Source: Mesostigma viride (taxonomy: Eukaryota; Streptophyta; Mesostigmatophyceae; Mesostigmatales; Mesostigmataceae). Taken from it: DNA of 64,000 nt. The notes beneath the pieces were generated by a model. The model had not been told where the DNA came from and ran no database searches. It worked only from the letters and a program-made list of their open reading frames with translations. The position numbers and the translations under genes were made by a program. Location of the stretch: assembly GCA_009746045.1 (NCBI GenBank), contig RPFO01000333.1, positions 230,242 through 294,241 on the forward strand, in the 5' to 3' direction. Positions 48,077 to 58,747 of the stretch are shown here, piece by piece (positions within the stretch are counted from its first letter, which is position 1; each line of letters opens with the position of its first letter).

Positions 48077-48656
48077 AGAAGCAAGACGACATCTACAAGT
48101 GCGTGAGGACGCTGCACTCAATGAGGAACACAACACTGCAACTCAGCACGAAGAAGCTCAAGAAACTGACGAGTTCATTCCATTGCGTCAACCAAAGCAC
48201 GCACGTGGGCGCACGCCGCTAAAGAATATGACACTCCACATCTCCATTTCAGGGGGGGCTCGTGATCTTAATGACGATGAGCTTGGCAAGATTGAAGCCT
48301 TCCATGTAGCCAATGGCGGCAAGGGCATGTCAATTGTGGAAGAAGGAATACTAGAAATGCACAAGCACGTGCACATGCTAATCGATGTTGAGGCTACATC
48401 AGCCCATGCTGTGAAACTGAAGCTCAAGAAGGAACTTGGGTGGGGAGAACCGATAGATGAAAAAGGGAAACATGACAAAACCAAGCCAAGCCTCGTGGCA
48501 CGCCAAGTTAAGCCTAGCCACAAGTTGAATTATTCTGGGATGATAGGCTATTTGGGGACGGTCCCGGCGCGAATATTTTGGCGCCGAAAAATTCCCGCCA
48601 GTACCCACGACCTAAATTGCGTGCGTGAGTGAAAATGCAATATTTCCGGACGAGCC

Positions 48657-49004
48657 ATGGCGGCTACCAGACGAGATGCCAGACTTGAAACGGAGGCTTT
48701 GCGGCGTTTAAAAGCATGGCAAGTCTCGTTCGAATGCCCAGAAAAAGATTTGGATTTCATATTGTCGCGGAAATTACTTTTTGAGGCCGGGGCAGCTGCC
48801 GAAGACCATACACCTCCGAAATCCGAAAAGGCCCCCAACAACGTGATGCGCCATGCCGCCTATCGCCATTTTGCGGCTAAAATGGGCTGGCACGATGAGG
48901 GTGCGGCCAAGGAACTGCCGAAGGAAGTAGAAACTATAATTAAATATCGTTTTCCGAATGATAAGAAGCCATATACCGGCTTCATTCCGACCGTCGACAG
49001 ATAG
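48657..49004 (+). CDS. Small ORF with P2X7 C-terminal-like motif, within the DDE transposon
   Basis: A 115-residue ORF upstream of the transposase, same strand. The second half (VMRHAAYRHFAAKMGW..., then PKEVETIIKYRFPNDKKPYTGF) resembles the pattern of the P2X7 receptor C-terminal ballast domain (AYR.F...W then IPSC...IR..FP....Y.GF), though the Cys residues of that domain are absent. It may be an exon of the transposase or a separate accessory protein. Similarity is judged from pattern only. Confidence 0.45.
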   Translation: MAATRRDARLETEALRRLKAWQVSFECPEKDLDFILSRKLLFEAGAAAEDHTPPKSEKAPNNVMRHAAYRHFAAKMGWHDEGAAKELPKEVETIIKYRFPNDKKPYTGFIPTVDR

Positions 49005-49048
49005 ATCGTTTGGGCCAGATTTTAGGGGGGGCGTAGTTTAGGGAGGAA

Positions 49049-51444
49049 ATGGTGCGACCAACAGCAAGAGTGGCAGCGGCTAAACAGAGGTGGACGAGCA
49101 CAAGTGGTGGCAGCCTGGCAGCGCGGATAGCCGCGTCAGCGCCAGCGGCTAGGGGACGGGGCAGACCGCCGGGCGCAGTGAATTTGGCGAACAGAGGGCC
49201 AGGACGTCGCATTAAGCAGCAACATAAAGCGGTTGCGAAGCCCAGCGTTACGGCGGACTCCATAGCTACGCAACTGCCCAATGCGCCACGGAAGCCCGCC
49301 AGCGGTTCAGCAAGCGCGGAAGCAGTCACCCCGAAAAAACATCCCGCAAAGCGCAAGTCTGGGCCGCAGATGCGGCTGTCATTTTCGCCCCTGGAGCGCG
49401 GCAGTAATGGGAAACTTCGCAAGACCGACGTCGGCCTGGACCCTGCCCAAGGCGAGGAATTCGGCACGCCTCGTTTGATCATCGATGTTGCTGTCTTGGC
49501 AGGTATTGTGGCAGCCCAAGCTTGCCCTCGTTGTCACAAGCTCACCTGCAAAATGTTCAAGCAACCTGTCCAGCGTCCCGGGGATCCACCCTGCATTCTT
49601 GTGGCCTGTCAAAACCGCTTCTGCAAGGGCAGCGAGGGTGCACCATACCGCCACACTGTTGCTATCAACGCACCCGTGGCACAGCTAAGGCAGGCTGCAC
49701 GCAACCCCATGGCCACTTTGTGGGCTGCGTCCGCTGTTTTCTTTGCTGTCCCACGCCCCACGCTCATGCGGGTAGCCACGTTCTTGGGGTGGAGTTCCCT
49801 TTCGTGGGCAAGGGGAAATGGGGGCGGGATGTGATGCAAGTGGCATCAGAGGTTATCCTTGAACTCAAGCGGGTCATCGTGCAGAACAGGGAGCAGGCCA
49901 GGCTGTATGAGCAAGAGAAGGGGAAGCACCGTGTGGATGCAAAGGGGAGGCAGGGTTGTGACACCTCCATAGACGGGTCATGGCTGACTAGGGGGTTCCA
50001 CTCCTTGTGGGGCCAGCAGTGCCTAATCCACGCAGGCACCAAGCTGGTAATCGCACACCATATTAGCTCCAAATTCTGTCCCAAGTGTGCAGCAGCCAAG
50101 CGCGCAGGCATTCCTGTAGCCCCACATGACAACTGCTGGAATAACACGGAGGGCAGCAGCAGGAGCATGGAGGGGGAGGGGGCAGTGTATATGCTGGAGG
50201 AGCTGCAGTCCTTACAGGCAGGGGTGCGCACGGGCATGGTGATGCATGCAGCAGTAGGGGCCCCTGGTGAGAAAGTGGTTGCAGACAAGCCCCAAGAGCA
50301 GCGTTTGTATGCTGCCACGGTTGTGAGTGATGGGGACACCACGTGGTTCGCGCGTGTGCAGCAGTCTGATGCACTAAAGGCTAGCAAGCACATCCCCAAG
50401 AAGTTGAATGACCTCAACCACCTCTCTGGCACCTTGTATGCTGCACTGCTTCGAGCCAAGAAGGACCACCTGAAAGGTGTCAGGAATGTGCTCACCCCTC
50501 AGCAGCTCACTAGCATGACCTATGGTTACCGCGCATGCATCAGGGCAAACTGGCACATGGGGCCGCGCCACCTTGTGGGCGCTATGAGCAATGCATTGCA
50601 GCATTACTTTGGCGACCACGATGATTGCCCCAATTGGCCCAACCACCAACTGAAGGATGGGGTGGTCACGGAGGTGCAGTGGTGTGAGGGCAAGCCTGGG
50701 ATGGCGAGGGAGGTGATTGTGAGGGGGCGGACAGTGGATGTGCTGGCCATTGTGAAGAAGGTGTGGGAGGGCAAGACTACCGAGGAGATATTGCAGGGCT
50801 GCTGCCATGAGGGCAGCAGCAACTTGAATGAGTGGGTGCACTCAGTTCAGGTGGCGTCCACCCCACGTGGCAAGGGTGGCTTTCCTGGTTTGCTATACCC
50901 TGCTTCCATGGCTATTGGCATCTTGCGGGCGCAGTTTGGGGATGACTGGTGGGTCCGCCTTGCTGGCCTTCTCGGCATTGTGTTTCAACCCTCCCTGCTG
51001 CTGCAGCTGGCGGCCCTGGCACGGGATAGGAAGCTGCAGCAAGCCAAGAAGAAGACGGTGGAGTTCAAGCTGGCAGAGAAGAAGAAGGAGATGCTAGCTA
51101 AGGGCCTGCAGTGGGCCGACAAGCAAAAGGACAAGTGCACCTATGAGAAGGGGGTGGCATATGGGGGTGTGTCCCCAATCGCCAACAGTGACAGCGAGGG
51201 TGAGGGTGAGGGGGAGGAGGGGGAGGAGGAGGAGTGGGATGACACTCCCTGCCTTGTGTGCTGTAAAACCAACTCCCCGGCCGCGAACCCAATAGTGTTG
51301 TGTGATGGTGAGCGTGAGGGCAGGAAGTGTGACCAGGGGCTACATTTGAAGTGCATGGACCCCCCCCTGAATGCTGTGCCCGAGGGGAGCTGGTTTTGCC
51401 CCACATGCGTGACGGGTGATAGTGATAGTGATGAGGAGTCCTAA
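49049..51444 (+). CDS. Transposase with Mutator-like domain and C-terminal PHD finger, one frameshift
   Basis: Starts at the ATG at 49049. A basic, Ala/Arg-rich N-terminus is followed by a CPRCHKLTC...CQNRFCKG zinc-binding motif (49530-49630). The catalytic region carries SIDGSWLTRGFHSLWG (49968-50015), then CPKCAAAK, HDNC.N...GSS.SMEGEG (50125-50185), a second Asp region VVSDGDTTWF (50323-50350) and DLNHLSGTLYAAL. The C-terminus is acidic (EGEGEGEEGEEEEW), followed by a PHD finger, CLVC...CDG...CDQGLHLKCMDPPL...W.CPTC (51250-51412). The first part (to about 49790) and the rest are in different frames; GGGG near 49788 with one more G would join them. In related families the DDE domain cuts and joins element ends; a PHD finger reads histone tails, which suggests chromatin targeting. 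Confidence 0.8.
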
Positions 51445-51962
51445 ACTTGACATGTTTGGCGCCACTAGGTGGCCATCTGCCAAAATTAATAACTGCTACA
51501 GCTGAGCTCAGAATGCCACCAAACTTTGACAGTGCCTTCTATGGTCATGACAGAATTTGACTATTACTTTTTAGGCCTAACTGATGTGTTATGAGTGTGT
51601 ATGGGGGCGCCCCGCCTAAAAAAGCGTATTTTTGGCCCAAAAATTAATAACTCAATGGGATGTGCTGATTTTGTTGATCCAATTAGGTAGAAACAATGTC
51701 CCATGACATTTTTATATGGGTATTACTTTTTTCATGCAACTGGTTCTCCCACTGTTCTGGGCAAGATGTGCCCCGGAGGGGGGTTTTTTCTATTTTTAGC
51801 TCGTAGCCGGTGTATGGCTGGGGGTAGTACCCCCAACAAGTGGTGGTATGCATGCCCAAACATCATGTTTATGGTCCCCAAACATCATTCAGTGGTTGTC
51901 AGTTGCAGTTCTGTAGTTATTAGGGGGGGTAAGTTTTGATATATTTCTATGGGACCCTCCCC
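51445..51962 (+). other. 3' non-coding part of the DDE transposon
   Basis: No ORF of note. Moderately A/T-rich, with two copies of CCAAAAATTAATAA / CCAAAATTAATAACT (51480 and 51637), possibly subterminal binding sites, before the right terminal repeat. Confidence 0.5.
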
Positions 51963-52794
51963 TTAAGTCGGAAGAGCAAGAAGGGTTCCAGATCTTGTAT
52001 TGCCACGGCATTGATGAGGACGAGAAAGAAGAAGGCCGGATAGAATATTTACTTCATGGGTCCCCCACTCTCAAGGGACGGTGCTGCTTGACCGCCTACA
52101 ATTTACTCGAACGTGCTGCTGTGTACTGGTTTAAGCACCACAATAGTATTAGCTTGCGTCCAAACCTGATTAAAACAATGGCCCACATGTTCAAGACGGG
52201 CCGATACTCTCTAGATGCTAGGTTTCTGATGGGTAGGGGTCTTGATTATCCTCGTGTACAAGCTGCATTCGAGATCATGGTTGAACCCAGACTTGGTGAA
52301 CATTCGTTGTCAACTATATGAGCACGTGGGCTCGAAAGGGCCCTTTTCAATCCGCGTGAGCGATACTTTGATTCAGATGAGGTAGATGCAGTTTTTCCTG
52401 ATGCACGCGCGGCTCAACGCCAAGAACGTGCAGCACGCACGGAAGAGCCACCAGCGTCTGGCTATTTTGACATAGATGCCATCATCGAAGAGGTGCGAAA
52501 GCCCCTTCGTGGTGATGACGAATTAACAGATGAGCAACTCCTTGACAAAGTCCTGCGTGACGAACGGAATAAGGATGACCCAGATATCATGTTGTCATCC
52601 GACTCCGACTCTGACATAGCGTTTCACACATAAATTTCTGGCCTGCGCTGGTTGTCTCTTTGAGAAATTTTCAGTGTATATCTCTGTATTTGGTATATAT
52701 GACTTTAATGATTAAAAGTGAGAATTTTGAGAATTTCAGAGTTTCAGAGTTCGGCACATCCTACTATGGGTAAAATAGCCAGGCCAGTGAGTCG

Positions 52795-53497
52795 GGGTAA
52801 AATTGGCTCCAGAGTTCTCAGTTCTCGAATTCTCAGAGGGCGGGGGCCGAGATTAATTAAGAGGTACCTTGAAATTAAATAAGAGGCATGGCTCTATCGA
52901 GATATATGTTCGGAGGCGAATTTCTATTGGCGTGAGTTTGTAGTATTGTACGAAAACATGTCAAGGGTGACGGAAAGGACTTATGTTCCAATTCAATTCA
53001 ATGCACGACGGTATTGGACGGAGTTCCCGGTCTGGCAAGCGGATTTTGGATCTCACGTTCAGAAAAGGGCTTGGGTACACGACGCGGCGCGACGTACGTT
53101 GTAAAATGGCTCGCAGAAAAGGAACCGTGGCGACTATTTGGCGCCGCGTCGGTCTTGACGTTGTTTGCTCCGTTGGATCTGCATCTACGGCGTTCGTGGG
53201 TTGTTTCGAAACCCGGTCGATGAGATTTTACGGAGAAGTAGGGTATATAAGTGATCTTTGTTGTTTCCTTGATATAAGTGATCCTTTTTTGACCAAGCGG
53301 TGAACTGAATGTAGAAGTCGGAATAAATTATACGGTCTGACACGTTGTCGTACTATACTACAAATTAACGCCAATAGAAACTCGCCTCCTAAAATATATC
53401 TGGATAGAGGCATGCCTCTTATTTAATTTCAAGGTACCTCTTATTTAATCTCGGGCGGCGCCCTCCGAGAACTTGAGAATTTGAGAACCGGACTCGT
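52795..53497 (+). mobile_element. T element copy 6, complete
   Basis: Both arms and core, nearly identical to copies 1 and 4 (106-codon ORF 52983-53303). It lacks AAGA in the GGAAAGAAGGAC stretch near 52975. Confidence 0.8.
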
Positions 53498-53499
53498 GG

Positions 53500-53850
53500 G
53501 AGTCGGGGTAAAATTGGCTCTTTTTTAGCAAATTTAGCAAATTAGCAAATTAGCGGAGGCCGGGGGGCGAGATTAATTAAGAGGTACCTTGAAATTAAAT
53601 AAGACGCATGCCTCTATCGAGATATATGTTTGCAGGCGAGTTTCTATTGGCGTAAATTTGCAGTATTGTACGACAACTGTCAAGGGTGACGGCATGTACT
53701 GAAATCGCGGAAGTGTCGCGGAGACGTTTCTACTTTCTAGATCGATTGCGCATTCGACGGTTAAGAGGCAGAGGTGCGGTCGACTGGCAGTACTGTACGA
53801 CGGTGTTGGACGGAATTTCCGGTTAGCGATGCGGTCTAAAGCTTTGCATG
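53500..53850 (+). mobile_element. Variant T element, left arm and different core
   Basis: After GTGGGAGTCGGGGTAAAATTGGCTC comes TTTTTTAGCAAATTTAGCAAATTAGCAA in place of the usual GAGTTCTC cluster, then the left arm and the CAACTGTCAAGGGTGACGGCATG core also seen at 46086-46186. No right arm found downstream. Confidence 0.6.
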
Positions 53851-54933
53851 TCACGTTGTCGGATCTTAGCCCTTGCGTCGCGCTGTGCTGTGGCGAACTT
53901 ATTCTCCGCCGTCAGATTGCACCGTCGATGAGCGTCGATGCTCGTCGATGAACCCAACGCAAGCCATGTGACGAAAAGAAGTAAAAATTGGTGCGGCGGC
54001 CTCTACGGCTGAGTTTGGTCAAGTACGCAACTTGTAGCCCGGCGACTCCACGTAGAGCAGTCCGCAGGTAGTCCGCCGGCGTTAATTTGTTAATTTTGTT
54101 AATTTGTAAACTGGGGACAACCTAGTCAGTAAAAATAATCTGTAAGTGAATACAACAAAAAAAAGGTGAATACAACAAAAAAAAAGCTGGCAGATTACAG
54201 TACCAACAAGGTGTACCAACAGACTTTTTTGGCGGGAATTGATCAATTCGGGACCGTTGGTAAAGGCTGGTAAGATACGGTATCAATCTCCAATGTCCTG
54301 ACGCCCGCAACCGGGGCAGACGCCCGCATCGGCCACGCATCGACTCAATTGTAGCGGTCTGGAGTGACCATGGCGGACACCCGAGCATTGGAGACAACCA
54401 GTCCCGTCCCCCAGTCTAGTGACTCGAGTCGGTACATATATCCCAGAGCTGCCTCGCAGAACAGTCGCAAGAGGACGAGAGTGGCACTCACGCCATCATA
54501 AAATTCGACACTCATTGCAGCTGATAGCCACACTAGGTTGCATTTTTGAGGGCTGGCGTTCGAGTGCTAATTACAATTGCACAACGAACTTCAATAACAT
54601 AATGGCATTGCTTTTGGTGGACGACATGTAGACAGGTATTGGCTATCACCAGACCGGTGATGCGAGTTTTCATATACATGGTAATGAATCTTTGCGAGGC
54701 GGAATTGTGGATTCAGGTTTTTACACGGGCAGGAGATTTAGCAGCGTGGTTGCTGACTACCACTTGTCGGATGATGAGTTGATAGCATTTCCCGTGAAAG
54801 TTCCTGGTGTTGCCATATACATGGCGTGCAGGACCGCTGGTCGGTTTCTTTAGTGATTCTTTTGCGGGTTGTCGTACATTGCCGGGTGAGACTCTAACAT
54901 TGCCGGGCTAGACATCCTGAAGGCGGCTAAAAG
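53851..54933 (+). other. Intergenic region upstream of SSU72
   Basis: No supported gene. It holds two adjacent copies of GTGAATACAACAAAAAAAA (54145-54185) and A/T-rich short repeats (GTTAATTTG) near 54083-54105. The SSU72 promoter must lie here; ACATATATCCC near 54435 is the only TATA-like motif I see, but it is about 500 bp from the ATG. Confidence 0.4.
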
Positions 54934-57900
54934 ATGGCTGCAGACAACGGAGGTCGCCAAAGCAAGCAGCTGCAGTTCGCCATGGTCTGCGCGTCCAACA
55001 TGAACCGGAGCATGGAGGCGCATGCGGCATTGAAGGATCACGACATGAACGTTTATTCATACGGCATAGGGTCGTCGGTGAAATTGCCCGGGGCCAGCAT
55101 AAAGGAGCCCAACGTCTACACATTTGGGACGCCGTATTCTCAAATATACGATGACCTCAAGAAGAAGGACCCGGACCTGTAAGTTCCTCCACGCATGGAC
55201 AACGGTCCCCAGAGCGGTAGCCGTCCTGACCGGCAGGGTGTTCAGGCATGCGTGCGCACAAAGTGAGCGGTCGTGCAGCATGATAGGCCGCGCTCCAGCG
55301 TGATTAAGCAGTGGGTGCCCCTCTAGGGCGGTGAAGGCCCTACAAGTTTGCGTCACAAAACAGCCGCAAGCATGCCAACATGCATGTGTGTGCCAGCATT
55401 GAAGCAAGCATGCTGCGCCGGGGTGTTGCACATGAACCCCTGGGGCCATGGTAATGCTGCCACCTTGGCCGTCTTCCCCATGCAGCTCGTCCTTTTGCGT
55501 TGCCACCTGGTTCGCATACCTGCCCCCCCCTGCCTCCTCATGGTGGTGGGATGGCCGGCCTCAGTCTATTGCCCGCTGTGGCAGTACCCCCCCCCCCCCC
55601 GTGTGCGTGCCTCGTAGCTTGTGGCCAGAGGATGGCATGCCGAGCGGCCTTGTGTGTGGCCTCTCGCTCGTTCATGTGCCGCACACCTTCCTCAGGTGCC
55701 GTCCTGTGGCCACGCACATGCGTCCTTGTGGGTGGCCCAAGTGTTGCGCGCAGTCCTGTGGGCGCCCGTTCGCGTTGTCGTGTCCCGTGCTTAGCGGGTG
55801 TCTCTCTCATCCTTTAGAGTGTCTTTAGAGTGTTTTTAGAGTGTCTTTAGATTGTCTTTAGAGTGTCTCATCCATGAGCGGGTGTCTGTCTCATCCTGTT
55901 CTGTCCACATCCTTGCTTTGACCGCGCATGCTGCCCCCCCCCCTCCCACCACACACTGGACATGCTGGCAACCGATGTCTCCAGCACATTGTGGGTGCTC
56001 GGCTCTTGCACGCACCCCTAGCGACGCCCCACCGATGTGTTGCTGGCATATCCGACATTCAGCACTTGGCAACCCTTAGCCATGCGTCTACTCCATGCAC
56101 TGCCATATGGGACAGTGCACCCTTCTCACGCCCCTTCCTCGCACAACCCCTTCACTTCCCTCAACGTGATCCTTCCCCCCCCCCCCCCCTCCTGCTGTGA
56201 GCCGTTTTAAGCCCCCCGTCTCCTTCCCTGTGTCTTCTACCCCCCCCCCCTTCCCCTCTGGCGCTCCCCCCCCCCCCCCCCTGCAGCTACACGCGCAACG
56301 GCATCCTGCCCATGCTCGCGCGCAACGCGGCCGTGAAGCGTGCGCCGCAGCGGTGGCAGGACAGCGGCGCCGACGGTTTCTTCGACGTCGTGTTTGCGTT
56401 CGAGGAGCGTGTGTTCGAGCTGGTAGTGGACAACCTGGCAGGGAGGAGGCCCAGCGGACACCGCGCATCGCTAGTGCTAAATTTAGACGTGCGCGACAAG
56501 CAGGACGAGGCAGCGGTGGCGGCACAGCTCTGCCTGCAGATTTGCCAGCGGGTAAGCGCGCTACTAGGCATGCCTGCGGGTAAGCACGATGTCAGCTTGG
56601 AAGGGAGGGGAAGGTACTGTACCGAGATATTGTACCGGCGGCGCCTCACCAGCTGCGGGCTGCTGGCACCCGCTCCCTCCGCCATGCCCCCTCTGCCACC
56701 TGCCACCTGCCACCTGCCACCTGCCACCTGCCACCTGCCACCTGCCACCTGCCACCTGCCACCTGCCACCTGCCACCTGCCACCTGCCACCTGCCACCTG
56801 CCACCTGCCACCTGCCACCTGCCACCTGCCACCTGCCTCCCATGTGCCCACCAGTGCTCGGCCCCCGGCTGTCCTCTTTGCCCCTGCCCATGCCTCCCGG
56901 CTGCGGGGCTAGGGACTCAACCTTGGTGCATCGCTGCGTCGCATAAGGGCACTACTATCCTCTCTCATCTGCTGGAGGCTGTTATTCCATTATCACTGCC
57001 TCAAATCGTGGAGGTTGTTATTCCATTATAGCCGCCTCAACTGGCAGCAGTTGCTGCACCTGAGGGTTGCTCAGGCCTGCGCCGGCTTCCTGCGCCGTCG
57101 CCTGCCCGCAGTGTGTCCAGCACAGTCGCTCATGGCCGGTTGCTTCGACGTGTTGCTTTGACGTGTTGCTTTTGCTGCCATGGTGAAGGCATGATGCGCG
57201 TTGCACGCAGGCGCCATACATGCAGGCACCGTACAGGGTGATGCCAAGCAGGTGTGCCCACGCGCTGCCCCCACGCACACGCTCTATTGCTGCCCCCACG
57301 CACACGCTCTATTGCTGCCCCCACGCACACGCTCGATTGCTGCCCCCACGCACACGCTCGATTGCTGCCCCCATGCACACGCTCTATTGCTGCCCCCACG
57401 CACACGCTCGATTGCTGCCCCCACGCACACGCTCGATTGCTGTCCCCACGCATACGCTCGATTGCTGCCCCCACGCACACGCTCGATTGCTGCCCCCACG
57501 CCCACGTTCGATGGCTGCCCCTACGCCCACGCCCACTTGCTGCCCCCCCCACACGCTCGATTGCTGCCCCCCCCCACACGCTCGATTCCTGCCCCCACGC
57601 ACACGCTCGATTGCTGCCTCCACGCACACGCTCGATTGCTGCCCCACGCACACGCTCGATTGCTGCCCCACGCCCACGCTCGATTGCTGCCCCCACGCAC
57701 ACGCTCGATTGCTGCCCCCACGCACACGCTGGATTCCTGCCCCCACGCACACGCTCGATTGCTGCCCCCCCCCACACGCTCGATTGCTGCCCCCACGCAC
57801 ACGCTCGATTGCTGCCCCCACGCCCACGCTCGATTGCTGCCCCCACGCCCACGCTCGATTGCTGCCCCCACGCACACGCTCGATTGCTGCCCCCACGCAC

Positions 57901-58747
57901 ACGCTCGATTGCTGCCCCACGCCCACGCTCTATTGCTGCCCCCACGCACACGCTCGATTGCTGCCCCCAGGCACACGCTCGATTGCTGCCCCACGCCCAC
58001 GCTCTATTGCTGCCCCCACGCACACGGTCGATTGCTGCCCCCAGGCACACGCTCGATTGCTGCCCCCACGCCCACGCTCGATTGCTGCCCCCACGCCCAC
58101 GCTCGCTGCCCCCACGCCCACGCTCTATTGCTGCCCCCACGCACACGCTCGATTGCTGCCGCCCCCCACACACTCGATTGCTGCCCCCACGCCCACGCTC
58201 GATTGCTGCCCCCACGCACACGCTCGATTGCTAACTTCACGCACGCGTGTGTGGGGAGGATGTCCCACGTACACGCACAGGCGCGAGTCGAGCACCGCCC
58301 CATGACCCTGCTCTGCTTCCCCTCTCCCTTCCCCTTCGCCTTTCCCGTCCCCCACATGCACGCACGCGGCCCCTGCCATCCCATTCTGACCCATGCCCCC
58401 CGACATGGGTTGGATCTGCAGGTGTGCCTGCTCCGCTCAGCCACGGTAGCAGTAATAGTTGCTTGCACCCATGCACAGCAGACAAGTGCCCGGCATTTCC
58501 TTGCAAGGCCTGGCAGCGCTTCTTCTAGTGGTTGTGGTGCCACAGAAATAAACCTGGCCGCAGATGCTGCTGCTGCATGTGAGTGTGTTCCAGCTCTGAA
58601 CCCACATCCTCCTGTGTCCATTTCTGGCTCCCTGGCTCCCAGTTGCAGGGCGTGGCGGAGGATTGGGAGGAGCACGTGGACGACATCGCCACTGAGTTTG
58701 AGCGCGAGGCGGGGCGGCGGCTGCTCTACATGGTCGCCTTCCAGTGA
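54934..58747 (+). CDS. SSU72: RNA polymerase II CTD phosphatase SSU72, three exons
   Basis: Exons 54934-55178, 56287-56551 and 58649-58747 give a 202-residue protein (human SSU72 has 194). Intron 1 (GTAAGT...CTGCAG) splits a Leu codon; intron 2 (GTAAGC...TTGCAG) is phase 0. The signature CASNMNRS (residues 19-26) is the CX5RS catalytic loop, with Cys19 as nucleophile and Arg25 binding phosphate. FGTPYSQIYDDL, YTRNGIL and NLDVRD segments match the family in order, and the C-terminus ends GRRLLYMVAFQ. It removes Ser5 phosphate from the Pol II C-terminal domain as part of 3'-end processing and termination, in the nucleus. It looks intact. Intron 2 (2.1 kb) carries two minisatellites. Confidence 0.93.
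56691..56838 (+). repeat. CTGCCAC heptamer minisatellite in SSU72 intron 2
   Basis: About 20 perfect copies of the 7-mer CTGCCAC. Confidence 0.97.
57265..58235 (+). repeat. 27-bp minisatellite in SSU72 intron 2
   Basis: About 35 copies of a 26-27-bp motif built from CACGCTCGATTGCTGCCCC plus CACGCA. Because 27 is a multiple of 3 and the motif lacks stops, long open frames arise on both strands; they are not genes. Variants of 26 bp shift the frame repeatedly. Confidence 0.95.

Larger units (their letters stand above)
48554..51962 (+). mobile_element. DDE transposon (Mutator-like transposase domain) nested in the HUH gene
   Basis: About 3.4 kb with short terminal inverted repeats: GGGGACGGTCCC at 48554-48565 against GGGACCCTCCCC at 51951-51962, 11 of 12 matching when inverted. 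The HUH reading frame stops making sense exactly at the left edge and resumes exactly at the right edge. No clear target-site duplication is seen: left flank GGCTATTT, right flank TTAAGTCGG. Joining the two flanks with one base trimmed from each repeat keeps the HUH frame open. TTAA at the right edge would suit a Kolobok-like element, but the left edge lacks it. Confidence 0.8.
46756..52633 (+). pseudogene. Replitron-like HUH endonuclease gene, interrupted
   Basis: Begins at the ATG at 46756 (purine at -3). The N-terminal 170 residues are charged and coiled-coil-like, followed by a Ser/Asp-rich linker and an acidic stretch (47600-47720). A CNCC...RGLSNHVTC zinc finger lies at 47828-47893. A GT-AG intron at 47911-48076 joins it in phase to the nuclease part: a strand motif MTLHISISG (48228-48254), the metal-binding HUH motif HKHVHMLI (48360-48383; His at 48366 and 48372) and a Tyr in MIGY (48549-48551). 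The gene is cut there by the transposon and resumes at 51963-51965 with KSEEQEGFQ, running to TAA at 52631 but for one in-frame TGA at 52319-52321. Between the first ATG frame (to 47526) and the zinc-finger frame (from 47294) either a second intron (47254-47518 fits, phase 0) or a +1 shift is needed. No helicase is present, unlike Helitrons. Confidence 0.7.
46400..52760 (+). mobile_element. Replitron-like HUH element, disrupted; ends not defined
   Basis: The only gene is the HUH endonuclease gene described separately. The element lies between T-element copies, and I could not define its termini: no inverted repeats flank the gene at the expected distance. It is split by the DDE transposon at 48554-51962. 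The 3' side after the stop (52634-52760) is A/T-rich with GAGAATTTTGAGAATTTCAGAG repeats. Confidence 0.55.

Noticed and set aside
57130-58305. ORFs of about 360 codons over the 27-bp minisatellite
   Set aside because: They lie in SSU72 intron 2, are open on both strands and consist only of the repeat.
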